DNA of 64,000 nt from Streptomyces sp. Y2F8-2. GTDB lineage: Bacteria; Actinomycetota; Actinomycetes; Streptomycetales; Streptomycetaceae. Positions 7,870 through 15,300 of the stretch are shown piece by piece. The DNA is taken from the NCBI RefSeq assembly GCF_014905555.1, contig NZ_BNGS01000006.1, positions 310,001 through 374,000 on the forward strand. Direction: 5' to 3'. The translations under genes were made by a program, and so were the position numbers. Within the stretch, counting starts at the first letter, position 1; every line of letters begins with the position of its first letter. A model generated the notes under the pieces. The model made no database searches. It was not told where the DNA came from and saw nothing but the letters and a program-made list of their open reading frames with translations.

Positions 7870-8356
7870 CGCTCACACCATCCGAACCGGCGGACACATC
7901 GCCTCGCGCCTCACAAGGGCCACGATCGTGGTCATCGTCTGCATGGCAGGAACCAGGATCACGGACCGTGATTCCCTTGCACGACAGCATGGTTGACGTA
8001 CAGTCACCCCAACAAGCGCTTCGGGCATATTCCAGCGCGAAGGAGTACGCGTACGCCATACTGTGCGACGCTTGCCACGATGAGTCGAACAGGCAGGCAC
8101 GACGGGCCGCCCTGCCTCGCGAACGGTGCACATCGCCGGATCCGGCGCCGCCTCAGGGGCCGCACCGTGGTGGATCGGGCTCAGAACCGCTCGCATCCCA
8201 CACAAGGTACCGGAGCCCTCCCGCGACTCCACCCCGTGACAAGTCACGCGTAGGACACAACCCGGTATCAACGCTCCGTGATTCCGGACTGCCACAATCC
8301 GCGACATCCAGGTCCGAGTGCGGCGAATAGTCCCTGCTCAGGGCCTTCTACCCCGC
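7870..8356. other. Gene-free 487-bp stretch with a promoter region
   Basis: Upstream region of the ATP-binding protein gene. GC content is visibly lower than in the genes. It contains a 15-bp palindrome (7958-7972) and a 10-bp palindrome CACGATCGTG (7921-7930). Open frames of 60-144 codons here have no recognisable family or credible start site, so I do not call a gene. Confidence 0.5.
7958..7972. promoter_or_regulatory. Palindromic operator-like site
   Basis: ATCACGG-A-CCGTGAT, a perfect 7-bp inverted repeat around a central A, about 90 bp upstream of the ATP-binding protein start. Candidate repressor site; the cognate regulator is unknown. Confidence 0.4.
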
Positions 8357-9232
8357 CTATGAGAGCAGTTCCCCAGCGAGCTTTTCCTCACTCTGTGCAC
8401 TCGAACCCATACGCTGGGTCCGTACCCATGCTCGCTTCAGGTGCAGGTGCACCTCCGCCTCCCATGTGAAGCCCATACCGCCGTGCACCTGGAGGCAGTC
8501 GCGGGCGCAGCGGACGGCCGCCTCGTCGGCGAGCAGACGGGCCGCGGCGATGTCGAGGGGATCGGCGGTGACGGCGGCGGCGTACACCGCGGCGCGGGCC
8601 GTCTCCACCCGTACCAGGCTCTCGGCGCACAGGTGTTTGACCGCCTGGAAGGCCCCGATCGGTTGACCGAACTGCTCCCGGGTCCGCGCGTGCTCCGCCG
8701 CCAGCTCACAGGTCCGCGCGGCGCCGCCGAGCTGTTCGGCGGCGGTGAGGAGGACCGCGACGGGGTCTTGCGGGCGGTCTTCGGCGGTCCGGGCGACCCG
8801 GTGCAGGGGCGTCAGCGGGTCCACCGAGGCCAGGGGCAGGACACCGGTCGCGTCACCCCGGACGACGTCCGCCTCCCCCAGCCACTCCACGAGCCCGCCG
8901 TACGCCGCCGTGACCACCGTCTGTCCGCTCGCCGCGCCCGGCACCTCGCCCGCCGCAAGGTGGGTGGCCACCAGTGGGCCGGGCAGCAGCGCCCGGCCGG
9001 CCTCCTCGAAGGCCAGGACCGCCTCCGGCAGGCCCAGTCCGACCCCGCCGTCCGCCTCCGGCAGCCGCAGCGCGAAGAAGCCCGCCTCGCCCAGTTCCCG
9101 CCACAGCCCACGGTCGAGCGCACCGGGCCGGTCCACGGCGGCCCTCAGCGCGCTCCGGCCGAAGCGACGCCGGAGCAGACCGCGCACGCCTGCCCGCAAG
9201 GCCCGCTGGTCGTCGGTCGGCTGGAAGCGCAC
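8357..9232 (-). CDS. Short acyl-CoA dehydrogenase-like subunit
   Basis: 291 aa, about 90 short of a full acyl-CoA dehydrogenase. The N-terminal helical domain (MRFQPTDDQRALRAGVRGLL) and C-terminal helical domain (TREQFGQPIGAFQAVKHLCA, QVHGGMGFTWEAEVHLHLKRA) are present, but most of the middle beta domain is missing. This pattern is known for one partner of heterotetrameric alpha2beta2 acyl-CoA dehydrogenases, such as the mycobacterial steroid enzymes. The full-length partner gene lies immediately upstream (stop at 9240, 7-bp gap), which fits such a complex. Start GTG 9230-9232. Confidence 0.85.
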   Translation of the reverse strand: MRFQPTDDQRALRAGVRGLLRRRFGRSALRAAVDRPGALDRGLWRELGEAGFFALRLPEADGGVGLGLPEAVLAFEEAGRALLPGPLVATHLAAGEVPGAASGQTVVTAAYGGLVEWLGEADVVRGDATGVLPLASVDPLTPLHRVARTAEDRPQDPVAVLLTAAEQLGGAARTCELAAEHARTREQFGQPIGAFQAVKHLCAESLVRVETARAAVYAAAVTADPLDIAAARLLADEAAVRCARDCLQVHGGMGFTWEAEVHLHLKRAWVRTQRMGSSAQSEEKLAGELLS

Positions 9233-9239
9233 GGCCGCG

Positions 9240-10373
9240 TCACCGTCCCTTCGGCAGGCCGAGGATGCGTTCGGCCACGATGTTCCGCTGGATCTGCGAG
9301 GTGCCGGCCGCGATCGTGTACGACAGGGACGACAGCCGGTCCAGGACCCATGGGCGGCCGAGGTCCAGGGACTCGGGGCCCAGGACCTCGGCGGCTGCGT
9401 CGTACAGCTCCTGACGCGCGTGCGAATACCGCAGCTTGAAGACCGAGCCGCCCACGCCCGGGACCCCGCCCTTCTGCTCCGCCTCGCTCACGTTCCACTG
9501 CGTGAGCCGCCACAGGGCACGGAACTCGGCGTTCAGCCGCCCCAGCCTCCGCCGCAGCGAGGGGTCGTCCCAGCGGCCGTTCGCCAGCGCCTGGCGGGCG
9601 AGTTCGCCGAGCACGCGGCGGCAGGCCACCACCTCCCCGACGAACGCGGTGCCGCGTTCGAAGGACAGCGTCACCATGGTCACGCGCCAGCCGTCGTTCT
9701 CCGCGCCGACCCGGTTGGCGACCGGCACCCGCACCTCGTCGAGGAACACCTCCGCGAACTCCTCGGACCCGGCGAGCGTCCGCAGCGGCCGTACGCTGAC
9801 GCCCGGTGCGTCCATGGGCATCGCCAGCCAGGTGATGCCCCGGTGCTTCGGCGCGCCGGGGTCGGTGCGCACCAGCAGTTCGCACCAGTCGGCGACCTCC
9901 GCGTGCGAGGTCCAGATCTTGGATCCGCTCACCACGTAGTCGTCGCCGTCCCGCCACGCGCGCGTGCGCAGCGCGGCGAGGTCGGACCCGGCGTCCGGCT
10001 CGCTGAACCCCTGGCACCACACCTCGTCCCCGCGCAGGATCGGCGGCAGCCAGCGCTCCCGCTGTCCGGGAGTGCCCTCGGCGGCGATGGTGGGCCCGGC
10101 GTGCAGCAGCCCGACGAAGTTGGCCCCCACATAGGGCGCGCCCGCCTTCTCGGCCTCCTCCAGGAAGATCAGCCGCACGGTCGGGGAGGCGTCCCAGTGA
10201 ACGTCGGCGTACCCGGCGTCGTACAGCATGCGCTGCCACCCGAGGTCGTAGGCGCGCCGCCCGGGCCAGTCGTCCGGGGACGGTTTCGGCGGCAGGGTGG
10301 GGAGCACCTCGGCGAGCCACTCCCGCAGCCGGGCCCGGAACTCCTCCTCCTCCGGTGTGCAGGACAGGTCCAT
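9240..10373 (-). CDS. Acyl-CoA dehydrogenase, probable large partner
   Basis: 377 aa. Full domain set: WCQGFSEPDAGSDLAALRT and WTSHAEVADWC in the beta domain and AGTSQIQRNIVAERILGLPKG at the C terminus. Similar to the 3542-4702 paralogue. Its ATG overlaps the stop of the amidohydrolase gene by one base (TGATG, 10371-10375), so translation is coupled. It is followed 7 bp later by the short acyl-CoA dehydrogenase. I infer that the two form a heteromeric enzyme; substrate unknown, though its neighbours suggest a branched or cyclic acyl-CoA. Confidence 0.9.
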   Translation of the reverse strand: MDLSCTPEEEEFRARLREWLAEVLPTLPPKPSPDDWPGRRAYDLGWQRMLYDAGYADVHWDASPTVRLIFLEEAEKAGAPYVGANFVGLLHAGPTIAAEGTPGQRERWLPPILRGDEVWCQGFSEPDAGSDLAALRTRAWRDGDDYVVSGSKIWTSHAEVADWCELLVRTDPGAPKHRGITWLAMPMDAPGVSVRPLRTLAGSEEFAEVFLDEVRVPVANRVGAENDGWRVTMVTLSFERGTAFVGEVVACRRVLGELARQALANGRWDDPSLRRRLGRLNAEFRALWRLTQWNVSEAEQKGGVPGVGGSVFKLRYSHARQELYDAAAEVLGPESLDLGRPWVLDRLSSLSYTIAAGTSQIQRNIVAERILGLPKGR

Positions 10374-11569
10374 CAGCGGCCGAGGTCCAGGTCCAGCATG
10401 CGGATCGCGTTGCCCCGCATCAGCTTGTGCACCGTCTCGTCGTCCAGGCCCTTCACATGGTCGAGGGCGACCTCCTTGGTGTGCGGGAAGGTCGAGTCGA
10501 CGTGCGGGTAGTCGGTCTCGAAGGTCGCGTTGTCCCGGCCCACCACGTCGAGCGAGGCGACGCCGTGCTTGTCGCGGAAGAAGCAGCAGAAGATCTGCCG
10601 GTAGTAGTACGCCGACGGCGGCTCGGGGATCAGGTCGCGGACACCGCCCCAGGCGCGGTGCTCCTCCCAGACGTCGTCGGCGCGTTCCAGCGCGTACGGG
10701 ATCCAGCCCATCTGCCCCTCGGAGTAGGCGAGCTTGAGGCGCGGGAACTTCACCAGGACCCCGCTGAAGAGGTAGTCCATCATCGAGGCCATCGCGTTGT
10801 TGAAGCTCAGCGAGGCCTGCACGGCGGGAGGCGCGTCGGGCGAGGCGGCAGGCATCTGCGAGCTGCTGCCGATGTGCATGTTGACCACCGTCCCGGTCTC
10901 CTGGCAGACGGCGAAGAACGGGTCCCAGTAGCCGGAGTGGATGGAGGGCAGGCCGAGGTGGGTGGGGATCTCGGAGAAGGTGACGGCCCGCACCCCCCGC
11001 CCGGCGTTGCGCCGGATCTCGGCGACCGCGAGGTCGATGTCCCACAGGGGGATCAGGCAGAGCGGGATGAGCCGGCCGCCGCTGTCGCCGCACCACTCCT
11101 CGACCATCCAGTCGTTGTAGGCGCGTACGCAGGCCAGGGCGACCTCCTTGTCGTGCGCCTCGGCGAAGGTCTGACCGCAGAAGCGCGGGAAGGTCGGGAA
11201 GCAGAGGCTGGCCTCGACGTGGTTGAGGTCCATGTCCTCCAGGCGGGCCTTGGGGTCCCAGCACCCTCGCCGCATCTGCTCCCTGGTGATCCCCTCCAGG
11301 GTCATCTCGTCCCGGTCGAAGCCGACGGCGGCGATGTTCCGCTTGTAGGGGAACTTCAGGTCCTCGTAGATCCACCAGTCCGTCGGCGGCCCCTCCGGGT
11401 CCATGGTGATCTGGTACATGCCGCCGACGTAGGCCAGTTCGCCGATCCCGGCGGTCAGCGGCTGCGGGCCCCGGTCCCGGTACTTGGCCGGCAGCCAGGT
11501 CTCGAAGAGGTGCGCGGGCTCGATCACGTGGTCGTCGACGCTGATGATGCGGGGCAGTTCACTCGCCAT
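10373..11569 (-). CDS. Amidohydrolase family 2 (metal-dependent hydrolase/decarboxylase)
   Basis: 398 aa. N-terminal metal motif ISVDDHVIEP (family form D-x-H, residues about 9-18), later conserved residues in NMHIGSS and YSEGQMGW, and the DYPHVDSTFP motif near the C terminus, which provides the catalytic Asp. Family members include aminocarboxymuconate semialdehyde decarboxylase and related hydrolases; those next to acyl-CoA genes in actinobacteria are mostly uncharacterised. The start at ATG 11567-11569 is preceded by GGAGGGG at good spacing. First gene of a three-gene operon with two acyl-CoA dehydrogenases, divergent from an acyl-CoA ligase across a double operator. Confidence 0.88.
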   Translation of the reverse strand: MASELPRIISVDDHVIEPAHLFETWLPAKYRDRGPQPLTAGIGELAYVGGMYQITMDPEGPPTDWWIYEDLKFPYKRNIAAVGFDRDEMTLEGITREQMRRGCWDPKARLEDMDLNHVEASLCFPTFPRFCGQTFAEAHDKEVALACVRAYNDWMVEEWCGDSGGRLIPLCLIPLWDIDLAVAEIRRNAGRGVRAVTFSEIPTHLGLPSIHSGYWDPFFAVCQETGTVVNMHIGSSSQMPAASPDAPPAVQASLSFNNAMASMMDYLFSGVLVKFPRLKLAYSEGQMGWIPYALERADDVWEEHRAWGGVRDLIPEPPSAYYYRQIFCCFFRDKHGVASLDVVGRDNATFETDYPHVDSTFPHTKEVALDHVKGLDDETVHKLMRGNAIRMLDLDLGR

Positions 11570-11611
11570 GGTTCCCCTCCGCCGGACCGGCTCTCCTCTG
11601 ATGGACACGAT

Positions 11612-11626
11612 CTGATGAGTCGTCAG
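11612..11626. promoter_or_regulatory. TetR-type operator, copy 3
   Basis: CTGATGAGTCGTCAG: the same 15-bp palindrome as copy 4 with one substitution. Lies between the divergent starts of the amidohydrolase (11569) and ligase (11673). Confidence 0.6.
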
Positions 11627-11638
11627 ATAGCATGTCAC

Positions 11639-11653
11639 CTGACGAGTCGTCAG
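11639..11653. promoter_or_regulatory. TetR-type operator, copy 4 (perfect palindrome)
   Basis: CTGACGA-G-TCGTCAG, perfect 7-bp arms around one central base, 27 bp centre-to-centre from copy 3 and 20 bp before the ligase GTG. Size and symmetry fit a TetR-family dimer site. Confidence 0.65.
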
Positions 11654-11672
11654 CCAAGCAGAGGGGCGGGCC

Positions 11673-13217
11673 GTGAACGAGACCCCGCACGACCTGAGTT
11701 CCGCCCGCACGCTGTGGGAGCTGGTCGACCGCCGTGCCGACCTCACTCCCGACCGTCCGGTCCTGCTCCAGGAGGACCGGGTTCTCACCTTCGGCGACCT
11801 GCGCACCCGCGCCGAGCGCGTGGCGGCCGGCCTGTACGGCATGGGCGTACGCCCCGGCACGGTGGTCGCCTGGCAGCTGCCCACCCGCATCGGGACCGCC
11901 CTGCTGTCCTTCGCGCTGGCCCGCCTGGGCGCCGTCCAGTCCCCGGTGATCCCCTACTACCGGGACCGCGAGGTCGGCTTCGCGCTGCGCGAGTCGAAGG
12001 CGGAGTTCTTCGCGGTACCCGGTGTCTGGCGCGGGCACGACCACACGGACATGGCCCGCCGGCTGGGCGCGAAAGGCGTCTTCGAGGCGTACGACGACCT
12101 GCCGGACGGCGACCCGTCGACGCTCCCCGCCCCGCCCGCCGACGGCACCTCGGTCCGCTGGATCTACTGGACCTCGGGCACCACCTCCGACCCCAAGGGC
12201 GTCCTGCACACCGACCGCTCCCTGATCGCGGGCGGCTCCTGCCTGGCCCACGCCCTGCGCCTGACCCCGGACGACGTCGGCTCCATGGCCTTCCCCTACG
12301 CCCACATAGCGGGCCCCGACTACACGGTGATGCTCCTGCTCTACGGCTTCCCGGCCGTGATGTTCGAGCACTTCGCGCTCCCTCGGGCGCTGGCGGAGTA
12401 CCGGCGGCACGGGGTGACGGTCGCGGGCGGCTCGACGGCGTTCTACTCGATGTTCCTGGCCGAGCAGCGCAGACAGCCGGGCGAGAAGCTGATCCGCTCG
12501 CTCCGGCTCCTCGCGGGCGGCGGCGCCCCCAAGCCGCCCGAGCTGTATCACTGCGTGGTCCGCGAGATGGGCGTCCGGCTGGCCCACGGCTACGGCATGA
12601 CCGAGGTCCCGATGATCACCATGGGGAACCCCGAGGACACTCCCGGGAACCTGGCGACGACGGAGGGGAGGCCGCCCGAGGGGATGGAGATACGCATCGT
12701 CGACGGGGAGATACGGCTGCGGGGAGAGGCCGTCTGCCAGGGGTACCTGGATCCGGTGCAGACGGCGGAGGCCTTCGACGAGGACGGGTTCCTGCGCACC
12801 GGCGACCTCGGGTACCTGACCGACAGCGGCCATCTGGTGCTGACGGGGCGCCGCAAGGACGTCATCATCCGCAAGGGGGAGAACATCTCCGCCAGGGAGA
12901 TCGAGGACCTGCTGCACACGCACCCCGCGGTGCAGGACGTGGCGGTGATCGGACTGCCGGACGAGGTGCGCGGGGAGCGGGTGTGCGCGGTGGTCGAACA
13001 GCCGCCGGGCGCCGAGGAGCTGACGCTGCCCGCGGTCACGTCGTACCTGCGGGCGGCAGGGCTGTCCGTGCACAAGCTGCCGGAGCAGCTGGAGGTGGTG
13101 GAGGCCCTTCCGCGGGGGGAGACCCTGCGGAAGGTGCTCAAGTACAAGCTTCGGGAGCGCTATTCGGACCCTGGGATTGCCGACTCCGAGGCCTCGGGGA
13201 CTACTCCGGGACCGTGA
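11673..13217 (+). CDS. AMP-dependent acyl-CoA synthetase
   Basis: 514 aa, ANL superfamily. P-loop-like motif YWTSGTTSDPKGV (around residues 165-177), A5 motif GYGMTE, A7 RTGDLG and the hinge region GRRKDVIIRKGENIS. The usual C-terminal catalytic lysine motif PxGK is replaced by PRGETLRKVLK; the lysines nearby may serve. It activates a carboxylic acid to its CoA thioester and would start the catabolic pathway of this cluster. Start GTG 11673 with GAGGGG upstream. Its 3' end overlaps the convergent EF-hand gene by 17 bp. Substrate not deducible. Confidence 0.9.
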   Translation: MNETPHDLSSARTLWELVDRRADLTPDRPVLLQEDRVLTFGDLRTRAERVAAGLYGMGVRPGTVVAWQLPTRIGTALLSFALARLGAVQSPVIPYYRDREVGFALRESKAEFFAVPGVWRGHDHTDMARRLGAKGVFEAYDDLPDGDPSTLPAPPADGTSVRWIYWTSGTTSDPKGVLHTDRSLIAGGSCLAHALRLTPDDVGSMAFPYAHIAGPDYTVMLLLYGFPAVMFEHFALPRALAEYRRHGVTVAGGSTAFYSMFLAEQRRQPGEKLIRSLRLLAGGGAPKPPELYHCVVREMGVRLAHGYGMTEVPMITMGNPEDTPGNLATTEGRPPEGMEIRIVDGEIRLRGEAVCQGYLDPVQTAEAFDEDGFLRTGDLGYLTDSGHLVLTGRRKDVIIRKGENISAREIEDLLHTHPAVQDVAVIGLPDEVRGERVCAVVEQPPGAEELTLPAVTSYLRAAGLSVHKLPEQLEVVEALPRGETLRKVLKYKLRERYSDPGIADSEASGTTPGP

Positions 13218-13713
13218 AGTAGCGGGCGAACGCGGACACGATCTCGCTCTCGCCGACCTTGCCGTCCCCGTCCGTGTCGAGCGTCGCCGCCGCCGCCCGG
13301 GCCACGTCCTCCGGTGCGCCGAGGGCCTTCAGGGCGCGGGCGGTCTCCGCGACCGTGGCGGCGCCGTCGCGGTCGCCGTCCGCCACGGCGAGCGCCGCGT
13401 GCAGGAACGGACGGGCGATCTCCGCGAACCGCTCGGGGTTGTCCCGCAGCCGCTTCACCGCGCCGCCCACGAACTCCTCGCGGGTGATGCGCTGGTCGCC
13501 GTCCCGGTCCGCTATCCCGGCCATGCCCTGCCAGAACGCCTCGGCCCCGGCGTACAGGGCCTGCCCCTGCTCGGACCTGGCCGCGGTGCCGAACTCGGTG
13601 AGGACCGCCTTGGCCGCCGCGCTGAAGTCCGCGCGGTCGATGTAGCCGTTGCCGTCCTGGTCGAAGCCGGCGAACCGGGCGGCGATCCTGCGCTCGTACT
13701 CGGTGCTGACCAT
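13201..13713 (-). CDS. Four-EF-hand calcium-binding protein (calerythrin-like)
   Basis: 170 aa, cytoplasmic. Four EF-hand loops are visible: DQDGNGYIDRAD, DRDGDQRITREE, DGDRDGAATVAE and DTDGDGKVGESE. Length and arrangement match calerythrin of Saccharopolyspora and the Streptomyces Cab proteins, which bind Ca2+ as sensors or buffers linked to aerial growth in some cases. Loop 3 has an Ala at a position often occupied by Gly and may bind weakly. ATG 13711-13713. The last 17 bp overlap the 3' end of the acyl-CoA ligase on the opposite strand. Confidence 0.92.
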   Translation of the reverse strand: MVSTEYERRIAARFAGFDQDGNGYIDRADFSAAAKAVLTEFGTAARSEQGQALYAGAEAFWQGMAGIADRDGDQRITREEFVGGAVKRLRDNPERFAEIARPFLHAALAVADGDRDGAATVAETARALKALGAPEDVARAAAATLDTDGDGKVGESEIVSAFARYFTVPE

Positions 13714-13917
13714 GGTGTTTCGGGCCGCCTTACGTCACATCGGGGGTGTTTCTGGCAGGGAGCGTACGACGCGGGGAGCTCGCGGGGAGAGGGAAAACGG
13801 CCGTTGTACCAAGACCGCGGGAATTCCGGGACAACAGTGTGGCTGTCCTGCAACGTTCCGTTGACCGTGGTGTGTCGGCGCTCACACCGGGGAGGGGTGC
13901 CGTGGCGTCGGGTCGGG

Positions 13918-13975
13918 CGGTGGCGTGCGGTCGGTCTGCGGCCGGTCGTGCGGTCGGCCTGCGGTCAGGCCGACA
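13918..13975. repeat. Degenerate short direct repeats
   Basis: Four imperfect units of TGCGGTCGG/TGCGGCCGG type follow each other just outside the 3' end of the STAS gene. The gap 13714-13964 otherwise shows no gene; it holds the upstream region of the EF-hand gene and probably the end of the STAS transcript. Confidence 0.5.
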
Positions 13976-14345
13976 GGGGCCGCGAGGTGTCGTCGGTGGC
14001 CGAGTCGAGGTCCGGGTGCACGTCGAAGAGGCGGCGGACGCCGAGGGCGGCGAGGACACGGTTGACGTGTGTGCCCTCGGGCGCGCCGTGCCCGGGCAGG
14101 ATGAGGCGGAGCCGACCCCGGCAGGAGCGGATCAGTCTGCGTGCGGCGACGAGCACACCGACGCCGCTGGAGTCGCAGAAGACCACCTGGGAGAGGTCGA
14201 GTACGAGGCAGTGGCGGCCGTCCGCCACCGCGTCGTGCACCCGCTGGCGCAGCACCGGTGACGTCATCAGGTCCAGTTCGCCCGCCACTTGGAGCACGGT
14301 CCACTCGCCGCACTTTTCGCCGGTCACTGTGAGCGTCACCGCCAT
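13965..14345 (-). CDS. STAS-domain anti-sigma-factor antagonist
   Basis: 126 aa from ATG 14343-14345 (138 aa from the ATG at 14381). A single STAS domain with the phosphorylatable serine motif FCDSSGVGVL, like SpoIIAA/RsbV/BldG. In the dephosphorylated form these proteins bind HATPase anti-sigma factors and free sigma factors. GGGAGG lies 1 nt before ATG 14345 but 7 nt before the in-frame GTG at 14337-14339, which could be the true start. Divergent from an ECF sigma factor gene; the ATP-binding protein at 7360-7869 is a possible but unproven partner. Confidence 0.85.
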   Translation of the reverse strand: MAVTLTVTGEKCGEWTVLQVAGELDLMTSPVLRQRVHDAVADGRHCLVLDLSQVVFCDSSGVGVLVAARRLIRSCRGRLRLILPGHGAPEGTHVNRVLAALGVRRLFDVHPDLDSATDDTSRPLSA

Positions 14346-14381
14346 GCCTCCCGCCTGCCCGCGCCTGCCCGCGCCGTCCAT

Positions 14382-14718
14382 GAAACGGAAGCGGTCCCTT
14401 CGCTTCCTTTGGAGCGCGGCTGCCCGAACGCTCCTCTATGAAACACCGAACCGTCGATCGAAACTGCGTATTAGATGAGCCAATTCAATCGGTAACGGTC
14501 TTGTTCGTTCAGGCCTGATCCGTAGTCGGATGGGTAGGCGCCCGCGCGTCCGGCACGGTCCCGCGCGGGACCGCCTCTACCATCCGCGGCTCGCCGAGGG
14601 GCGCACATTGCCACAAAGGGGCGTGCGTTGTCCGATGTGCCGACTACATTCGAAGGGGTGGGGGGCGCACGCTGAACCGGAACAGGGCGCAGGGCACGTC
14701 CGGGGACGAGGGGGCCGC
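14382..14718. other. Divergent promoter region, STAS and ECF sigma genes
   Basis: No gene supported. An AT-richer core at about 14430-14515 (GAAACTGCGTATTAGATGAG and around) is the likely site of both promoters. No convincing paired -35/-10 could be fixed by eye. Confidence 0.4.
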
Positions 14719-15300
14719 ATGGCGAAGAAGGACGCACCGCCCCGGTGGGACCGCAGGATGCAGCAGCGGCTCGCCCGGGGTGAGGCCGCCGCGCTCGGAG
14801 AGTGCTACGACCGGTTCGCCTCCCTGGTGCACGGCCTCGCCCACCGGGTGCTCGGGGACGAGGAGGAGGCGGACGCCGTCACTCGCGAGGTGTTCGCGCA
14901 CGTCTGGGAGAACCCCGAGTCCTACGACCCCAGGCGGGAGCCGCTGCGGACCTGGGTCGCCACACTGACCCACCGGCTCGCCGTCCAGCGGCTGCGCGCC
15001 ACCGAGACCGCCGCGCTGGCACGGGACGGCCGGGGCACGGCGGAGGACCTGGAGCGCAGGGTGCGCCAGGCCTCGGTCGCGGCCCGCGCGGACTACATCG
15101 TCACCTCCATGCCGGTGCCGCTGCGCGCCGCTCTGGAACGGGCCTACTTCCAGCGCCGGGACTACCGCCAGACCGCCGCCGACCTCGGTATCACGGAGGA
15201 CGAGGCGCGCCGCCGGCTCCGCCTCGGCCTCCAGCTCCTCGCCACCGCCCACGAGACGCGGCCCTCGGGCACGCCGCCGGAAGCGGGGGGCGTGTGGTGA
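14719..15300 (+). CDS. ECF-type RNA polymerase sigma factor
   Basis: 193 aa. Region 2 at about residues 25-95 (LGECYDRFASLVHGLAHRVLGDEEEAD, then EVFAHVWENPESYDP, TWVATLTHRLAVQRLR) and region 4 at about 130-185 (LRAALERAYFQRRDYRQTAADLGITEDEARRRLRLGL). It directs RNA polymerase to an unknown set of promoters. Start ATG 14719 with a GAGGGGG RBS; the longer frame upstream lacks family similarity. The stop codon overlaps the GTG of the next gene by 4 bp, and that gene encodes its likely anti-sigma factor. Confidence 0.9.
   Translation: MAKKDAPPRWDRRMQQRLARGEAAALGECYDRFASLVHGLAHRVLGDEEEADAVTREVFAHVWENPESYDPRREPLRTWVATLTHRLAVQRLRATETAALARDGRGTAEDLERRVRQASVAARADYIVTSMPVPLRAALERAYFQRRDYRQTAADLGITEDEARRRLRLGLQLLATAHETRPSGTPPEAGGVW

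Noticed and set aside
7873..8330. Open frames of 120-144 codons on both strands
   Set aside because: Arg/Pro/Ser-biased composition typical of out-of-frame GC-rich DNA, no RBS and no family resemblance.
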